Assembly: GCF_003984625.1 (NCBI RefSeq)
Contig: NZ_RWKH01000007.1
Span: forward strand, 62,001-126,000
Source: Variovorax sp. DXTD-1
GTDB lineage: Bacteria > Pseudomonadota > Gammaproteobacteria > Burkholderiales > Burkholderiaceae_C
Direction: 5' to 3'
DNA: 64,000 nucleotides
Shown here: positions 1 to 6,644 of the stretch, in pieces
How the letters are laid out: the number at the start of each line of letters is the position of its first letter
How positions within the stretch are numbered: position 1 is the first letter of the stretch
Program-made: the position numbers and the translations under genes
The notes under the pieces: generated by a model
The model's input: only the letters and a program-made list of their open reading frames with translations
What the model was told of the DNA's origin: nothing
Databases searched by the model: none

Positions 1-594
1 CTTTTCGAGCGCCTGCACGCGGGCGTGCTGTGCCTCGAGTTGCGGGCGCATGTGGTCGTCGGCAATCAGCGCATTGGCGGTCTCGCGGAATGCGACTTGC
101 GCCGCGTACTCGTAAGAGGCCATGGCGGCGGCCAGCCGCTCCTCGTTGCCGGTGATGTTGGCTGAGCGACGGCCCCAATCGAAGATGGGCAGCGACACGC
201 CCAGCACGCCGGCCCAGCTCCTGTTGCCGCTGCTCAGCAGCGTCGACAAGTCTCCGCTGATGCCGCCCGCCAGCGCGGTGAGCGAAATGGTGGGCAACAT
301 GGCTGCCTTGGCCGCACCCACGCCCGCGTTGGCGGCTTCCACCCGCGAATAGGCCGCCAGAAGATCCGGACGCCTTTGAAGCAGGCTCGACGGCAGGCCT
401 GCCGCAACCGTTGCCGTCGAGCTCTGCGGCCAGGGCCGTGCGCTGCCCGTGTCGGGCGGCACCGGCTGGCCGACCAGCACGTTCAACCATTGCAGGTCTT
501 GCGCAACGCGCATGCGGAACTCTTCTTGCCGCACCCTCGCGTTCTGCAGCAGCGACTGCGCGCGGTACACGTCGAGCTGCCGGTACGAGTGCCG
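1..594 (-). pseudogene. C-terminal part of an RND efflux outer-membrane lipoprotein (NodT/OprM family), 5' half missing
   Basis: This frame is open across the left window edge and encodes the second half of a TolC-like outer-membrane channel of an RND multidrug or metal efflux pump. Recognisable family segments are LNVLVGQPVP, then GLPSSLLQRRPDLLAAYSRV (family pattern GLPSxLLxRRPDI), AANAGVGAAKAAMLPTISL and GVLGVSLPIFDWGRR. The N-terminal half, with signal peptide, lipobox and first repeat, is absent. Around 591-605 the frame runs into a phage capsid coding sequence in a different frame. No start codon or promoter belongs to this fragment, so it is probably not expressed unless the junction is an assembly error. 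Family assignment is secure; the cause of the truncation is not. Confidence 0.8.
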
Positions 595-1145
595 CGCAAG
601 TATTCGATCGACGGTGCACTGGTCGGGCGGGTGATCAGAAGGTCACGCACAGAATAGGGACGGCGCAGGGGGCCATAGACCTCGGAGTCGCGCTCTGCGG
701 GGATGTGCAGGTCACCGGACGTAATCGCTGCGGCCTGCGGAAAGAACGACGGCAGCGACATGCGGACGCTCTTGGTGGTGCCGTTGCGCAAGGATTCGAG
801 TGAGCTTTCCGCATCGGCGAGAACTGTGGCGCTCACGCGCTGCGGGGCACCAGAAGCATTGAGCCCGCCACGAAATTCAGCGCCTGCGACGACCTGCTCC
901 ACATTCTGCAGGCGCGCAGAGAAGCCGCTCGTTACTTCCTTCGTATCGTCCGCAATTCGCTTGAGTTCGGCCTTGATGCCATCGGTATCAATCGTGCCGG
1001 CGGCAGCGAGACCGATGAGGGAGGGATCGAACTGCAGGCCAAAGGCCGCGATCTGGTGTCCGTTGGAGAAGTCGACGCCGAGGGCCATAGCTGCGCAGGC
1101 GATGACCCCGAGTGCGATTAGGAGGAAGGAACGAGATTTCGTCAT
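594..1145 (-). pseudogene. HK97-family phage major capsid protein, C-terminally truncated
   Basis: About 184 codons remain. The second half is typical of HK97-fold capsids: an alpha-helical delta-like segment (IKAELKRIADDTKEVTSGFS, residues about 50-80) and then the hallmark RRPYSVRDLLITRPTSAPSI followed by EYLR. This is where the N-arm leads into the E-loop/P-domain, and normally another 200 or so residues follow. Here the frame enters efflux-protein DNA out of register and stops about 36 codons later (near 483). The chosen start is the ATG at 1145; an upstream in-frame start at 1211 is possible. Residues 6-25 (SFLLIALGVIACAAMALGV) form an unusual hydrophobic segment for a capsid. The product cannot be a working capsid. 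It is the best evidence that the element once carried structural genes. Confidence 0.75.
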
Positions 1146-1541
1146 GAACGCTGACCCTTTGGGGCTGAAGTTGAAGCCTTGAGGATGCGCAGCGGCCGGG
1201 CATAACTCCATGCTGCTGGATGCCGTTCAATGACGTTGGGTGATGCTCACCAGGCCGCGCAGCGCTGCGAAAGAGTGGTCGCGTTTGACGCGGGGATGAA
1301 GTTGGACATGGTGTTAAGCCTTAACAAAATCGTTTGAAAAAATCAGGGAATCAAATGAATAAAAACTGCCCGGAAGCCCCGCCAGCACTGGGTTTTCGTC
1401 CGTTAACAGGCCGCCCATTTGTTGATTAACAAAAACATAGGGGGGAATTTTTTCTCTGCGTGAGGTAGTGCCCGGTTTCCGGAAGCAGGGTGTCTTTCAA
1501 CTTTTCCCCCACCCCTCCCCGGCAACGAGAAACGATCTCAT
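1146..1541. other. Intergenic stretch inside the element; AT-rich core with a small palindrome
   Basis: I see no convincing gene in these roughly 400 bases between the replication gene and the capsid fragment. The stretch 1310-1440 is clearly poorer in G+C than its surroundings and rich in A and T runs, as expected of a promoter or regulatory region. It contains GTTAAG-C-CTTAAC (1313-1325), a 6-bp dyad that could be an operator. A promoter for the minus-strand capsid gene would have to lie here, but I cannot fix -35/-10 boxes with confidence. Confidence 0.4.
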
Positions 1542-2393
1542 TCATGATCGGAGGGCTGTGGACTGCGCTGCTCGGACCCGTGCTCGGTAAGCCGCCCACT
1601 GCTCCGTCTGAGTCCAAGCCCCGAGCCCCAGCCTGAGGCCTTCAGCCTCGATCGACGCGCGGGAGTCGGGATCGCCAGCAGCAACGCTGGTAGCCGCTGC
1701 CTGCGGCCTACGCTGCGCGTACCACTCCGCCTCGAAGCCTTGCCAACTGAACTCAACGCACGCGGTGATTGCGTCCGCTATGCCGAGCCCCGCCTTGGCA
1801 GCTTCACGCCTGATGGCATTGAGCACCGTGTCGGTGACTGGGCCCGCTCGCTTGGCCTTGCGCACGGCCAGCCACTCGTCCATGAGGCTTTGGGGGACAT
1901 CCGCCGGGCAAGGTGCTGCAGCGCGCTTGCGCGAGCGCTGGTGTGTCACTGATGGTTCTATGTTGGGTATTGATGGTTTGGGTCCGTTTCCCGGACGGGT
2001 CTGGTCCGTTTCCCGGACGGGTGTAGTCCGTCTCCCGGACGGGTGGGCGTCCGTCTCACGGACTGGTCCGTTTCCCGGACGGGTTCGCCTTGCGGAGTGG
2101 TTCGCTTGTTTCTGGGGATAAGCCTCGACTTTTTCCACAACCTTGTCCACATTGATGCGGCATCGGTTGTTCACGCCGGAGCGCCGGTCGACGGTCACGA
2201 GCCCCGTTCCTTCAAGAGCCTTCAACGCCTCGATGACTGCCGTGCGCTGTAGGCAGGTCCATGCGCCAATCTTGGGCACCGACGGCCATGCGAGCCCCGC
2301 GTCATCGGCATAGTCGGCCAGGCACATCAGCACGGCCTTCTGCGCAGGCGTGAGCCGCATCGGAGTGCAGAGGGTCGTGACGGCGTTGCTCAC
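1542..2393 (-). CDS. Phage/satellite replication protein with N-terminal winged-helix domain and embedded origin iterons
   Basis: 283 residues from a GTG start whose GTGA overlaps the stop of the preceding gene, implying translational coupling. Residues 1-85 form a MarR/DnaT-like winged helix (LTPAQKAVLMCLADYADDAG, then WPSVPKIGAWTCLQRTAVIE), as in the helix-turn-helix N-termini of phage and plasmid replication initiators. Residues about 95-145 are low-complexity and made of PVRETD, PSGRRT and TRPGNGP units, which are the three reading frames of one DNA repeat. This recalls lambda O, whose gene also contains the origin iterons. The C-terminal part (LMDEWLAVRKAKRAGPVTDT, ALEGxG-like helices) resembles the C-terminal region of such proteins. 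Role inferred: binds the iterons and starts element replication. No primase or helicase motif is visible. Confidence 0.7.
   Translation of the reverse strand: MSNAVTTLCTPMRLTPAQKAVLMCLADYADDAGLAWPSVPKIGAWTCLQRTAVIEALKALEGTGLVTVDRRSGVNNRCRINVDKVVEKVEAYPQKQANHSARRTRPGNGPVRETDAHPSGRRTTPVRETDQTRPGNGPKPSIPNIEPSVTHQRSRKRAAAPCPADVPQSLMDEWLAVRKAKRAGPVTDTVLNAIRREAAKAGLGIADAITACVEFSWQGFEAEWYAQRRPQAAATSVAAGDPDSRASIEAEGLRLGLGAWTQTEQWAAYRARVRAAQSTALRS
1981..2084 (+). repeat. Five-copy iteron array inside the replication gene (candidate origin)
   Basis: Five near-identical 20-bp units start at 1981, 2003, 2025, 2048 and 2065. The shared core is GTCCGTTTCCCGGAC, with variants GTCCGTCTCCCGGAC and GTCCGTCTCACGGAC, and it has dyad arms GTCCG/CGGAC. 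The first three spacings are 22, 22 and 23 bp, about two helical turns, so copies face the same side of the DNA; the last is 17 bp. Because 22 is not a multiple of three, the units are translated in different frames. The DNA, not the peptide, is therefore what is conserved. This is the expected design of an initiator-binding origin. Confidence 0.8.
2113..2151. other. Three DnaA-box-like 9-mers flanking the iterons
   Basis: Next to the iteron array lie TGGGGATAA (2113-2121; complement TTATCCCCA), TTTTCCACA (2131-2139) and TTGTCCACA (2143-2151). Each differs by one base from the DnaA box TTATCCACA. Three such near-matches in 39 bases beside an iteron array suggest host DnaA helps open the origin. 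They also lie within the replication gene. One-mismatch boxes occur by chance, so the clustering is the argument rather than any single site. Confidence 0.45.
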
Positions 2394-2584
2394 TCAGCGC
2401 ACTCCTTGGGCACCTCGCCGATGGATAGGCTCAGCCAGTTCCCGGCCTCCGTCAGCGTCCCGAATATCCAAGCCCCACCACGGCGCGACATGACGATGTT
2501 GCCGGCGCGAGTGATGGTGCATTCGAAGCCATGCAGTGCCGCCTTGGCCTGGAGCGTGGCAAAGGCCTTCTCCGGCCCGCTCAC
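2390..2584 (-). CDS. Small conserved-looking protein of unknown function
   Basis: 64 residues, GTG start, overlapping both neighbours by 4 bp (GTGA type), so it is part of the AlpA-replication operon. The sequence (MSGPEKAFATLQAKAALHG start, then a basic GNIVMSRRGGAWIF stretch) shows an N-terminal helix and a likely beta-rich remainder, with no transmembrane segment. It may accompany the regulator or the replication protein. I do not recognise a family. Confidence 0.6.
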   Translation of the reverse strand: MSGPEKAFATLQAKAALHGFECTITRAGNIVMSRRGGAWIFGTLTEAGNWLSLSIGEVPKECAE

Positions 2585-2790
2585 TGCGTCACCCCGGCTT
2601 GCTTCTCGCCTTGCTTGTCGCGCCAGGCAACGAGCTCGTCCAGCTTGAACACCGTGACGCTACGACCGAGCTTGATGGGGCGGGGAAAGTCCGGGCGTTC
2701 CTTCACCCAACGCCAGAATGCGGTCTTTCCGATGCCAAGGAAGTGCTGCGCCTGGGCGGGGCGCACGCTGCGTGATGGTTTGGTTTGCAT
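2581..2790 (-). CDS. AlpA-family transcriptional regulator / excisionase-like HTH protein
   Basis: 69 residues, ATG start with an AGGAAAAGGAC ribosome-binding region. The sequence is a compact MerR-like winged helix: RPAQAQHFLGIGKTAFWRWV, then ERPDFPRPIKLGRSVTVF and KLDELVAWRDK. This is the standard AlpA/phage_AlpA pattern (choose-motif, FPxPIKLG, xxxxDExxWxxxR). AlpA proteins of P4-like and PICI-type elements activate replication and packaging genes or act as excision factors. It heads the overlapping operon AlpA - small protein - replication protein, so it probably controls, and is co-produced with, the replication module. Confidence 0.85.
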   Translation of the reverse strand: MQTKPSRSVRPAQAQHFLGIGKTAFWRWVKERPDFPRPIKLGRSVTVFKLDELVAWRDKQGEKQAGVTQ

Positions 2791-2931
2791 GTCCTTTTCC
2801 TGTGAACTCCCGGGGTGGTTCCCGGTCAGGAAAGGACTCTCAGTTTTCCGCAGCGGAGGCGTTAGCCCCTATCGGAGCCGACATGCCGGTACCTCACGGC
2901 GAGCCCCCGGCCTGTCGTGTCGAGAGGGCAT

Positions 2932-3534
2932 TTACTTTTTCGTCTTTCTGTGCTTCTTGATCCACTTCAGCACAGTGCCGATTTCGTACGGGACGAGCTT
3001 TGTGATCTCCAGCGCCCGATCTTCGTCGTTCTTGAACTCTGCACGGTGCGCGTCGTACCACTCCATTGCCTCCTCCCTGCTAGATCGATCTTCCTTGTGG
3101 ATGATGTCGTTGAGGCGGACGCCGGCTTCGCTCTTTAAGGCCCCCTCCTCCCACAAGCGCCGCATGCGGCCATTGAGAAAGCCCATCCAAGCGGTCCCTG
3201 CTGCAACGCGTTCCCAGGCCCATGTGTACCGGCCGGCCATGGCGAAGTGAATCGACATCATCGAAAGGGCGTAGGCGACCTTCAGCACGGCATGGTAGTA
3301 AGCGTCTCCCATTGCCAGCAAAGCGTCGGGGTCCGGGTCGGTGATGATCTGCTCCAACTCTTCGAACACCGCACTATTCACTCCGAGCGAGTCACCTCTG
3401 ACGGGGCCGACGAACGCTTCGAAGCTGACGCCGTTGGTAGCGAAAAGCCGCTCATAGAGAAACTGCAGCCCCTGCTCAAGCCGCTGCGCAGCTCGGAACA
3501 CTCCGAGCCCCAAGTCTTGTTGTTCTGGTGTCAT
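2932..3534 (-). CDS. Hypothetical protein of the mobile element
   Basis: 200 residues from the ATG at 3534, chosen because GAGGT lies 6-7 bases upstream; an in-frame GTG at 3546 would add four residues. Predominantly helical and soluble, with an acidic centre (DPDPDALLAMGDAYYHAVLK) and a strongly basic tail (KWIKKHRKTKK). A short hydrophobic helix around residues 95-110 (AYALSMMSIHFAMAG) is not long enough to be a clear membrane segment. No motif I recognise. It stands alone between AlpA and the small gene cluster, in the element's orientation. Confidence 0.6.
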   Translation of the reverse strand: MTPEQQDLGLGVFRAAQRLEQGLQFLYERLFATNGVSFEAFVGPVRGDSLGVNSAVFEELEQIITDPDPDALLAMGDAYYHAVLKVAYALSMMSIHFAMAGRYTWAWERVAAGTAWMGFLNGRMRRLWEEGALKSEAGVRLNDIIHKEDRSSREEAMEWYDAHRAEFKNDEDRALEITKLVPYEIGTVLKWIKKHRKTKK

Positions 3535-3622
3535 GGCGTACCTCACGCAACCTGAATAGGAAGCCGCGCCAGCCCGTCAGGTTCACGGGTTTTCGGGGAT
3601 CAGCCTAGGCGCGGCAAATGGG

Positions 3623-3844
3623 TTATAGCGCGACGCCGACCGCGGAAGCTGTCTGAGGCTGACTCGAGCCCCAGCGAGAAAGCCGGCGATAGTGGGCTTC
3701 GGCGGCGGCTTCATCTTCGCCGTAGTCGGCGATCACAACGCCATGGCGAATCACTACGAAGGGCGCCCTGAAGGTCATTCCAAGACCAAGGGGGCGGCCG
3801 TCGCGGTGCGTCACCTTGGACCCGAGGGAGAAGGGCTTAGCCAC
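3623..3844 (-). CDS. Small hypothetical protein
   Basis: About 73 residues. Two GTG starts are possible (3853 and 3844); the second has AGGGTGG at a suitable distance. The beginning overlaps the 3' end of the upstream gene, suggesting coupled translation. It begins MAKPFSLGSKVTHRDGRPLG, with a beta-rich stretch (FRAPFVVIRHGVVIADYG) that resembles small barrel-like accessory proteins. Family unknown. Part of the element's early-region gene set. Confidence 0.5.
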   Translation of the reverse strand: MAKPFSLGSKVTHRDGRPLGLGMTFRAPFVVIRHGVVIADYGEDEAAAEAHYRRLSRWGSSQPQTASAVGVAL

Positions 3845-4193
3845 GGCAGCCACCCTGATAGGCGATGTCGTCGGCGATCTCAGCGACTGCGTCCAAGTTC
3901 ACCCTCTGGCGGATGATCAGGTACTGCATGCCACACGCAGCGTCATCGTCCCATTCCGCCATGCAGACGGGTACACAGTTCTGCTGAAGGCTCTTCTCGA
4001 GGACGGGGTCGATCCGGGAGCAGTCACGCACCGTCTCGATGAGGTGGCGTGCATCGTTGATCCACAAACAGAGGCTAGCGAGCCCCCTTGTCTCAGTGAC
4101 CATCGTACTGATGTCGCGCATCTTCGCCTTGACGGCTTCGCTGTTCAGGGTATGGGCGGTGGGCGCGGTTTGCCCGATAATTTTGGTAGCCAT
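3837..4193 (-). CDS. Hypothetical protein
   Basis: 118 residues from the ATG at 4193, preceded by GGAAAGGAC; an upstream in-frame start at 4250 lacks such a site. Mostly helical with several cysteines (residues about 42, 57, 72, 76, 87 and 116), an acidic segment (AEWDDDAACG) and no membrane helix. Resembles the small helical proteins found beside replication and defence genes in phages, but I cannot assign a family. It overlaps the next gene by a few bases. Confidence 0.55.
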   Translation of the reverse strand: MATKIIGQTAPTAHTLNSEAVKAKMRDISTMVTETRGLASLCLWINDARHLIETVRDCSRIDPVLEKSLQQNCVPVCMAEWDDDAACGMQYLIIRQRVNLDAVAEIADDIAYQGGCRG

Positions 4194-4326
4194 GATGTGC
4201 GGTCCTTTCCGAGGTGTGCACGTTTGGTTAGAACGGCTGCAGGACTCCACTCCTGTGGCCGTTCGCTTTTGTGCCTCAGATGTCCGTTATGGGAATCTCC
4301 ATGTCGGCCGCCCTGAGACGCGGCGG

Positions 4327-4506
4327 TCATTCCTTCGGGATCTTGGCTCTGTCGATCGCCTGAGAGAGCCACGCGGCCCCCAGCAAACGGAGCTTTTCCC
4401 AGCGCGCTGGTGTAAGGCGAACAGTGCCCGGTATCGTGCGCAACTCTTCCGGTAGAGCTGGGCGGCCACGGGCTCTCGCCAGAGCATCCTTTTGTTCTTT
4501 GGTCAT
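4327..4506 (-). CDS. Small ribbon-helix-helix-like DNA-binding protein
   Basis: 59 residues, ATG with a strong GGAGAAAG site. After a basic lead (ARGRPALPEELR) comes a short beta-strand-like segment (GTVRLT), a helix (PARWEKLRLLG) and a second helix (AAWLSQAIDRAK). This is the order and size of a MetJ/Arc ribbon-helix-helix domain. The 5' flank carries repeated TACGTTT motifs and dyads (4533-4596), so it is probably a self-regulating repressor and may control the divergent gene at 4649. Fold assignment is by pattern only; an unrelated short helical protein is possible. Confidence 0.55.
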   Translation of the reverse strand: MTKEQKDALARARGRPALPEELRTIPGTVRLTPARWEKLRLLGAAWLSQAIDRAKIPKE

Positions 4507-4532
4507 CGCTTTCTCCTTCCGAATAAGTGTAA

Positions 4533-4596
4533 TACGTTTATCCGCTGACGCAAGGATTAAACGTAGTCGGTTTATTCGAACAAACCCTAGTACGTT
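4533..4596. promoter_or_regulatory. Divergent control region with repeated TACGTTT sites and an 18-bp dyad
   Basis: Between the small RHH-like gene and the divergent DUF6988-like gene, TACGTTTATCC (4533-4543) faces GGATTAAACGTA (4554-4565) as an imperfect inverted repeat, and a third TACGTTT starts at about 4590. Between them GGTTTATTCGAACAAACC (4569-4586) is a palindrome with a single mismatched pair. Repeated sites of this sort are what a dimeric or oligomeric ribbon-helix-helix repressor binds. The region is also poorer in G+C than its surroundings. Confidence 0.5.
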
Positions 4597-4648
4597 TCGC
4601 GTGGAACGAGCCTCAGAGCAGAATGCGCGGAGCTGAGGAGGCTATCGA

Positions 4649-5245
4649 ATGACTTCGGAGGACATCGTCACGGCGGCGCTTGCGAGATCTCAACGGCTTT
4701 CGGATTGGATCCAGGCACACCACCCCACCACGGTTGACGCGAGCGACGGCAAGAGGTTCGCCGCCGCTTGGTATGCCATTGCTATTGACCATCGAGAGGC
4801 AATCATGTTGCTGGTGCAACGTGGCGCCCGGAGTGCGGCTTTTGCGCTATGCCGCTCGATCTACGAGGCTTGGGTCCGCGCGAGTTGGGCACACATGTGT
4901 GCATCTCCACAAGAAATCGAGCGCTTCGAAGCGCAAGGCATTCTTCCGAAAATAGAAACAATGGTTCGACGCCTCGATCTACGCTTGGGGACGACAAGAA
5001 TTTTTTCGCAGATCAAGCGGTCTGCATGGGAATCCATGTCTGACTACGCACATGGAGAGCAGCGGCAAATCGCTCGTTGGTTCGATGCCGATGGCATCGG
5101 CGCGGCCCACCCAGATGTGGAGGTCGTGGCCCTTCTGCAGGCCCTGGACGTATACGCCACTCTCTGTCTAGCGGGCATCTTTGATCTCGCGGGCCTTCCG
5201 ACCGAGCCGTGCGCCGCCAAGATGGCGGAAGTCGCCTCAGCGTGA
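4649..5245 (+). CDS. DUF6988-like protein; likely cargo gene of the element
   Basis: 198 residues, ATG start, the only plus-strand gene in the element. All-helical and soluble. Landmarks are a central AFALCRSIYEAWVRASWAHM segment (residues about 62-82), an ERFEAQGILPKIETMV stretch and ISDYAHGE-like SDYAHGEQRQIARWF (about 130-146). This matches my recollection of the DUF6988 pattern (RxxYEAWVRxxWL...DYTHG), related to DUF5677-type proteins of unknown function. Its isolation, opposite direction and own terminator resemble accessory or defence cargo in phage satellites. No catalytic residues can be named, though the conserved His in YAHG could matter. Confidence 0.6.
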   Translation: MTSEDIVTAALARSQRLSDWIQAHHPTTVDASDGKRFAAAWYAIAIDHREAIMLLVQRGARSAAFALCRSIYEAWVRASWAHMCASPQEIERFEAQGILPKIETMVRRLDLRLGTTRIFSQIKRSAWESMSDYAHGEQRQIARWFDADGIGAAHPDVEVVALLQALDVYATLCLAGIFDLAGLPTEPCAAKMAEVASA

Positions 5246-5276
5246 GAGGCGACCGCATGGGGCCCACCTCCTGAGA

Positions 5277-5334
5277 GTTTCTCCGTTTCAAATCGGAGAA
5301 ACCCCACCTTGATGGAGGCGTCAGGTGTTTTTTT
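5277..5334 (+). terminator. Hairpin pair with T7 tract between convergent genes
   Basis: GTTTCTCCG (5277-5285) pairs perfectly with CGGAGAAAC (5294-5302). Then CACCTTGA (5305-5312) pairs, with one bulged T, to TCAGGTG (5321-5327), followed directly by seven T (5328-5334). The second hairpin with its T tract fits an intrinsic terminator for the plus-strand gene ending at 5245. The first could serve the integrase transcript coming the other way. Confidence 0.55.
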
Positions 5335-5369
5335 GAGGTTTCTAGACCCGAGGGGTCTCGGATTCTCGC

Positions 5370-6644
5370 TCACACTTGATCGCCTTGACCGGCTACGCAG
5401 GTATTGAGAGACACCACATTTCCAGTCTTCGGAATGGTGTCGCAGTAGTCCGCCCAGGCCTGCATCATCTTGAGCCGCTTGGCGAGCATGTCGCCGCGGC
5501 GGTAGGCGGCCTCTACGGCTGAATCGAGGGTGTGCGCCAGCGCCATCTCGGCCAGGTCGCCCGGGAAGGCGGTTTTCTCCGCTACCCAGTCCCGGAACGT
5601 GCTGCGGCAGCCGTGCGGCACGCATACCCTGCCCTTCGCGTCCTTGTAGTCCATCCGGCGCATGCAAGCGGTCAAGGACATGTCGCTGAGCGGCTGGAGA
5701 GGCTTGCGGCCGGGGAACACCAGTTCTGATCCATCGATGCGCGGCAAGGCTTCGAGGAGCTGCAGCGCCTGCTTCGACAGCGGCACGCGATGCTCCTTCT
5801 TGGCCTTCATGCGGTCGGCCGGCACGATCCACAGCTTGGCATCGAGGTCGATCTCGTCCCACCGAGCCCCGCGCACTTCACCCGATCGCGTCGCAGTCAG
5901 CACCGCCAACTCCAGCGCCCGGGCGCTCATGCCTTCGACCTGGCGCAGATCGCGCATGAAGGCACCGACCTGCTCGACAGGCAGCGCGGGGTGGTGGACG
6001 ACCTTCTTAATCTTCCGCGGGCGGCCTAGGAGTTGGTCGAGGTGGCCCCTCCATCGGGCCGGGTTCTCGCCCTTCCTGTAGCCCCGCACGGTCGCCCAGT
6101 CGAGCACGGTCTCGATCCGGCCGCGCAGGCGCGATGCGGTTTCGGTCTTTGTGGTCCAGATGGGCTCCAGCACCGTCAGCAAATGGGATAGGTCGATGTC
6201 TTGCACGAGCATCTTGCCGATCGTCGGCTTCGCGTAGAGGTCGAGCGTGCTGCTCCACTGGCCGCGGTGCTTGGCGTTCTTCCACTCCCCGGATTTGGCC
6301 TTCAGGTAGGCCTCGACGCACTGCTCGAAGGTCCGAGCCTTGGCGCTGGCCGCTGCAACGGCGCTACGGGCCGCCTGGCGGGCTTGGATGGGGTCTTCCC
6401 CTGCATGGATCTTGTCGCGTGCAGCCCTGGCCCGTTCTCGGGCCTGCGCGAGGGTCACATCGGGAAAGCCACCGAGCCCCATGTCGCGGATCTTGCCCGC
6501 CACCGTGGCACGTAGAACCCACGAGCGAGCCCCGGCCTCGTTGATCTTCAGTTTCAGGCCCGCCACGCCTCCGACCGCATGAGCGCCTGGCTTTGTCAGC
6601 CGGCCGACCTGCAGCGCCCCGAGTTCTGCCGCCTTCTTAGGCAT
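5370..6644 (-). CDS. Tyrosine recombinase (P4-type site-specific integrase)
   Basis: 424 residues from the ATG at 6644 (AAAGGA 6 bases upstream; an in-frame GTG at 6671 is less likely). Domain order is typical: N-terminal DUF4102 arm-binding domain (GVAGLKLKINEAGARSWVLR, GFPDVTLAQARERARAA), a SAM-like core-binding domain (about 100-200), then the catalytic domain. The latter has the first Arg in TATRSGEVRGARWDEI, HGCRSTF (HxxR), the third conserved His in LAHTLDSAVEAAY and Tyr in AAYRRGDML. The family inserts at tRNA 3' ends, consistent with tRNA-Ser only 148 bp upstream. Full length and apparently intact. Confidence 0.95.
   Translation of the reverse strand: MPKKAAELGALQVGRLTKPGAHAVGGVAGLKLKINEAGARSWVLRATVAGKIRDMGLGGFPDVTLAQARERARAARDKIHAGEDPIQARQAARSAVAAASAKARTFEQCVEAYLKAKSGEWKNAKHRGQWSSTLDLYAKPTIGKMLVQDIDLSHLLTVLEPIWTTKTETASRLRGRIETVLDWATVRGYRKGENPARWRGHLDQLLGRPRKIKKVVHHPALPVEQVGAFMRDLRQVEGMSARALELAVLTATRSGEVRGARWDEIDLDAKLWIVPADRMKAKKEHRVPLSKQALQLLEALPRIDGSELVFPGRKPLQPLSDMSLTACMRRMDYKDAKGRVCVPHGCRSTFRDWVAEKTAFPGDLAEMALAHTLDSAVEAAYRRGDMLAKRLKMMQAWADYCDTIPKTGNVVSLNTCVAGQGDQV

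Noticed and set aside
1426-1617. 63-codon minus-strand frame after the replication gene
   Set aside because: Overlaps the replication gene in another frame and lacks any motif; treated as intergenic.
1981-2084. CRISPR array
   Set aside because: Repeats are separated by only 0-3 bases, there are no spacers, and they are inside a coding sequence; iterons fit better.
5044-5862. Minus-strand frame running from the integrase 3' end into the DUF6988-like gene
   Set aside because: It is a different frame of two real genes, with terminator hairpins in the middle.
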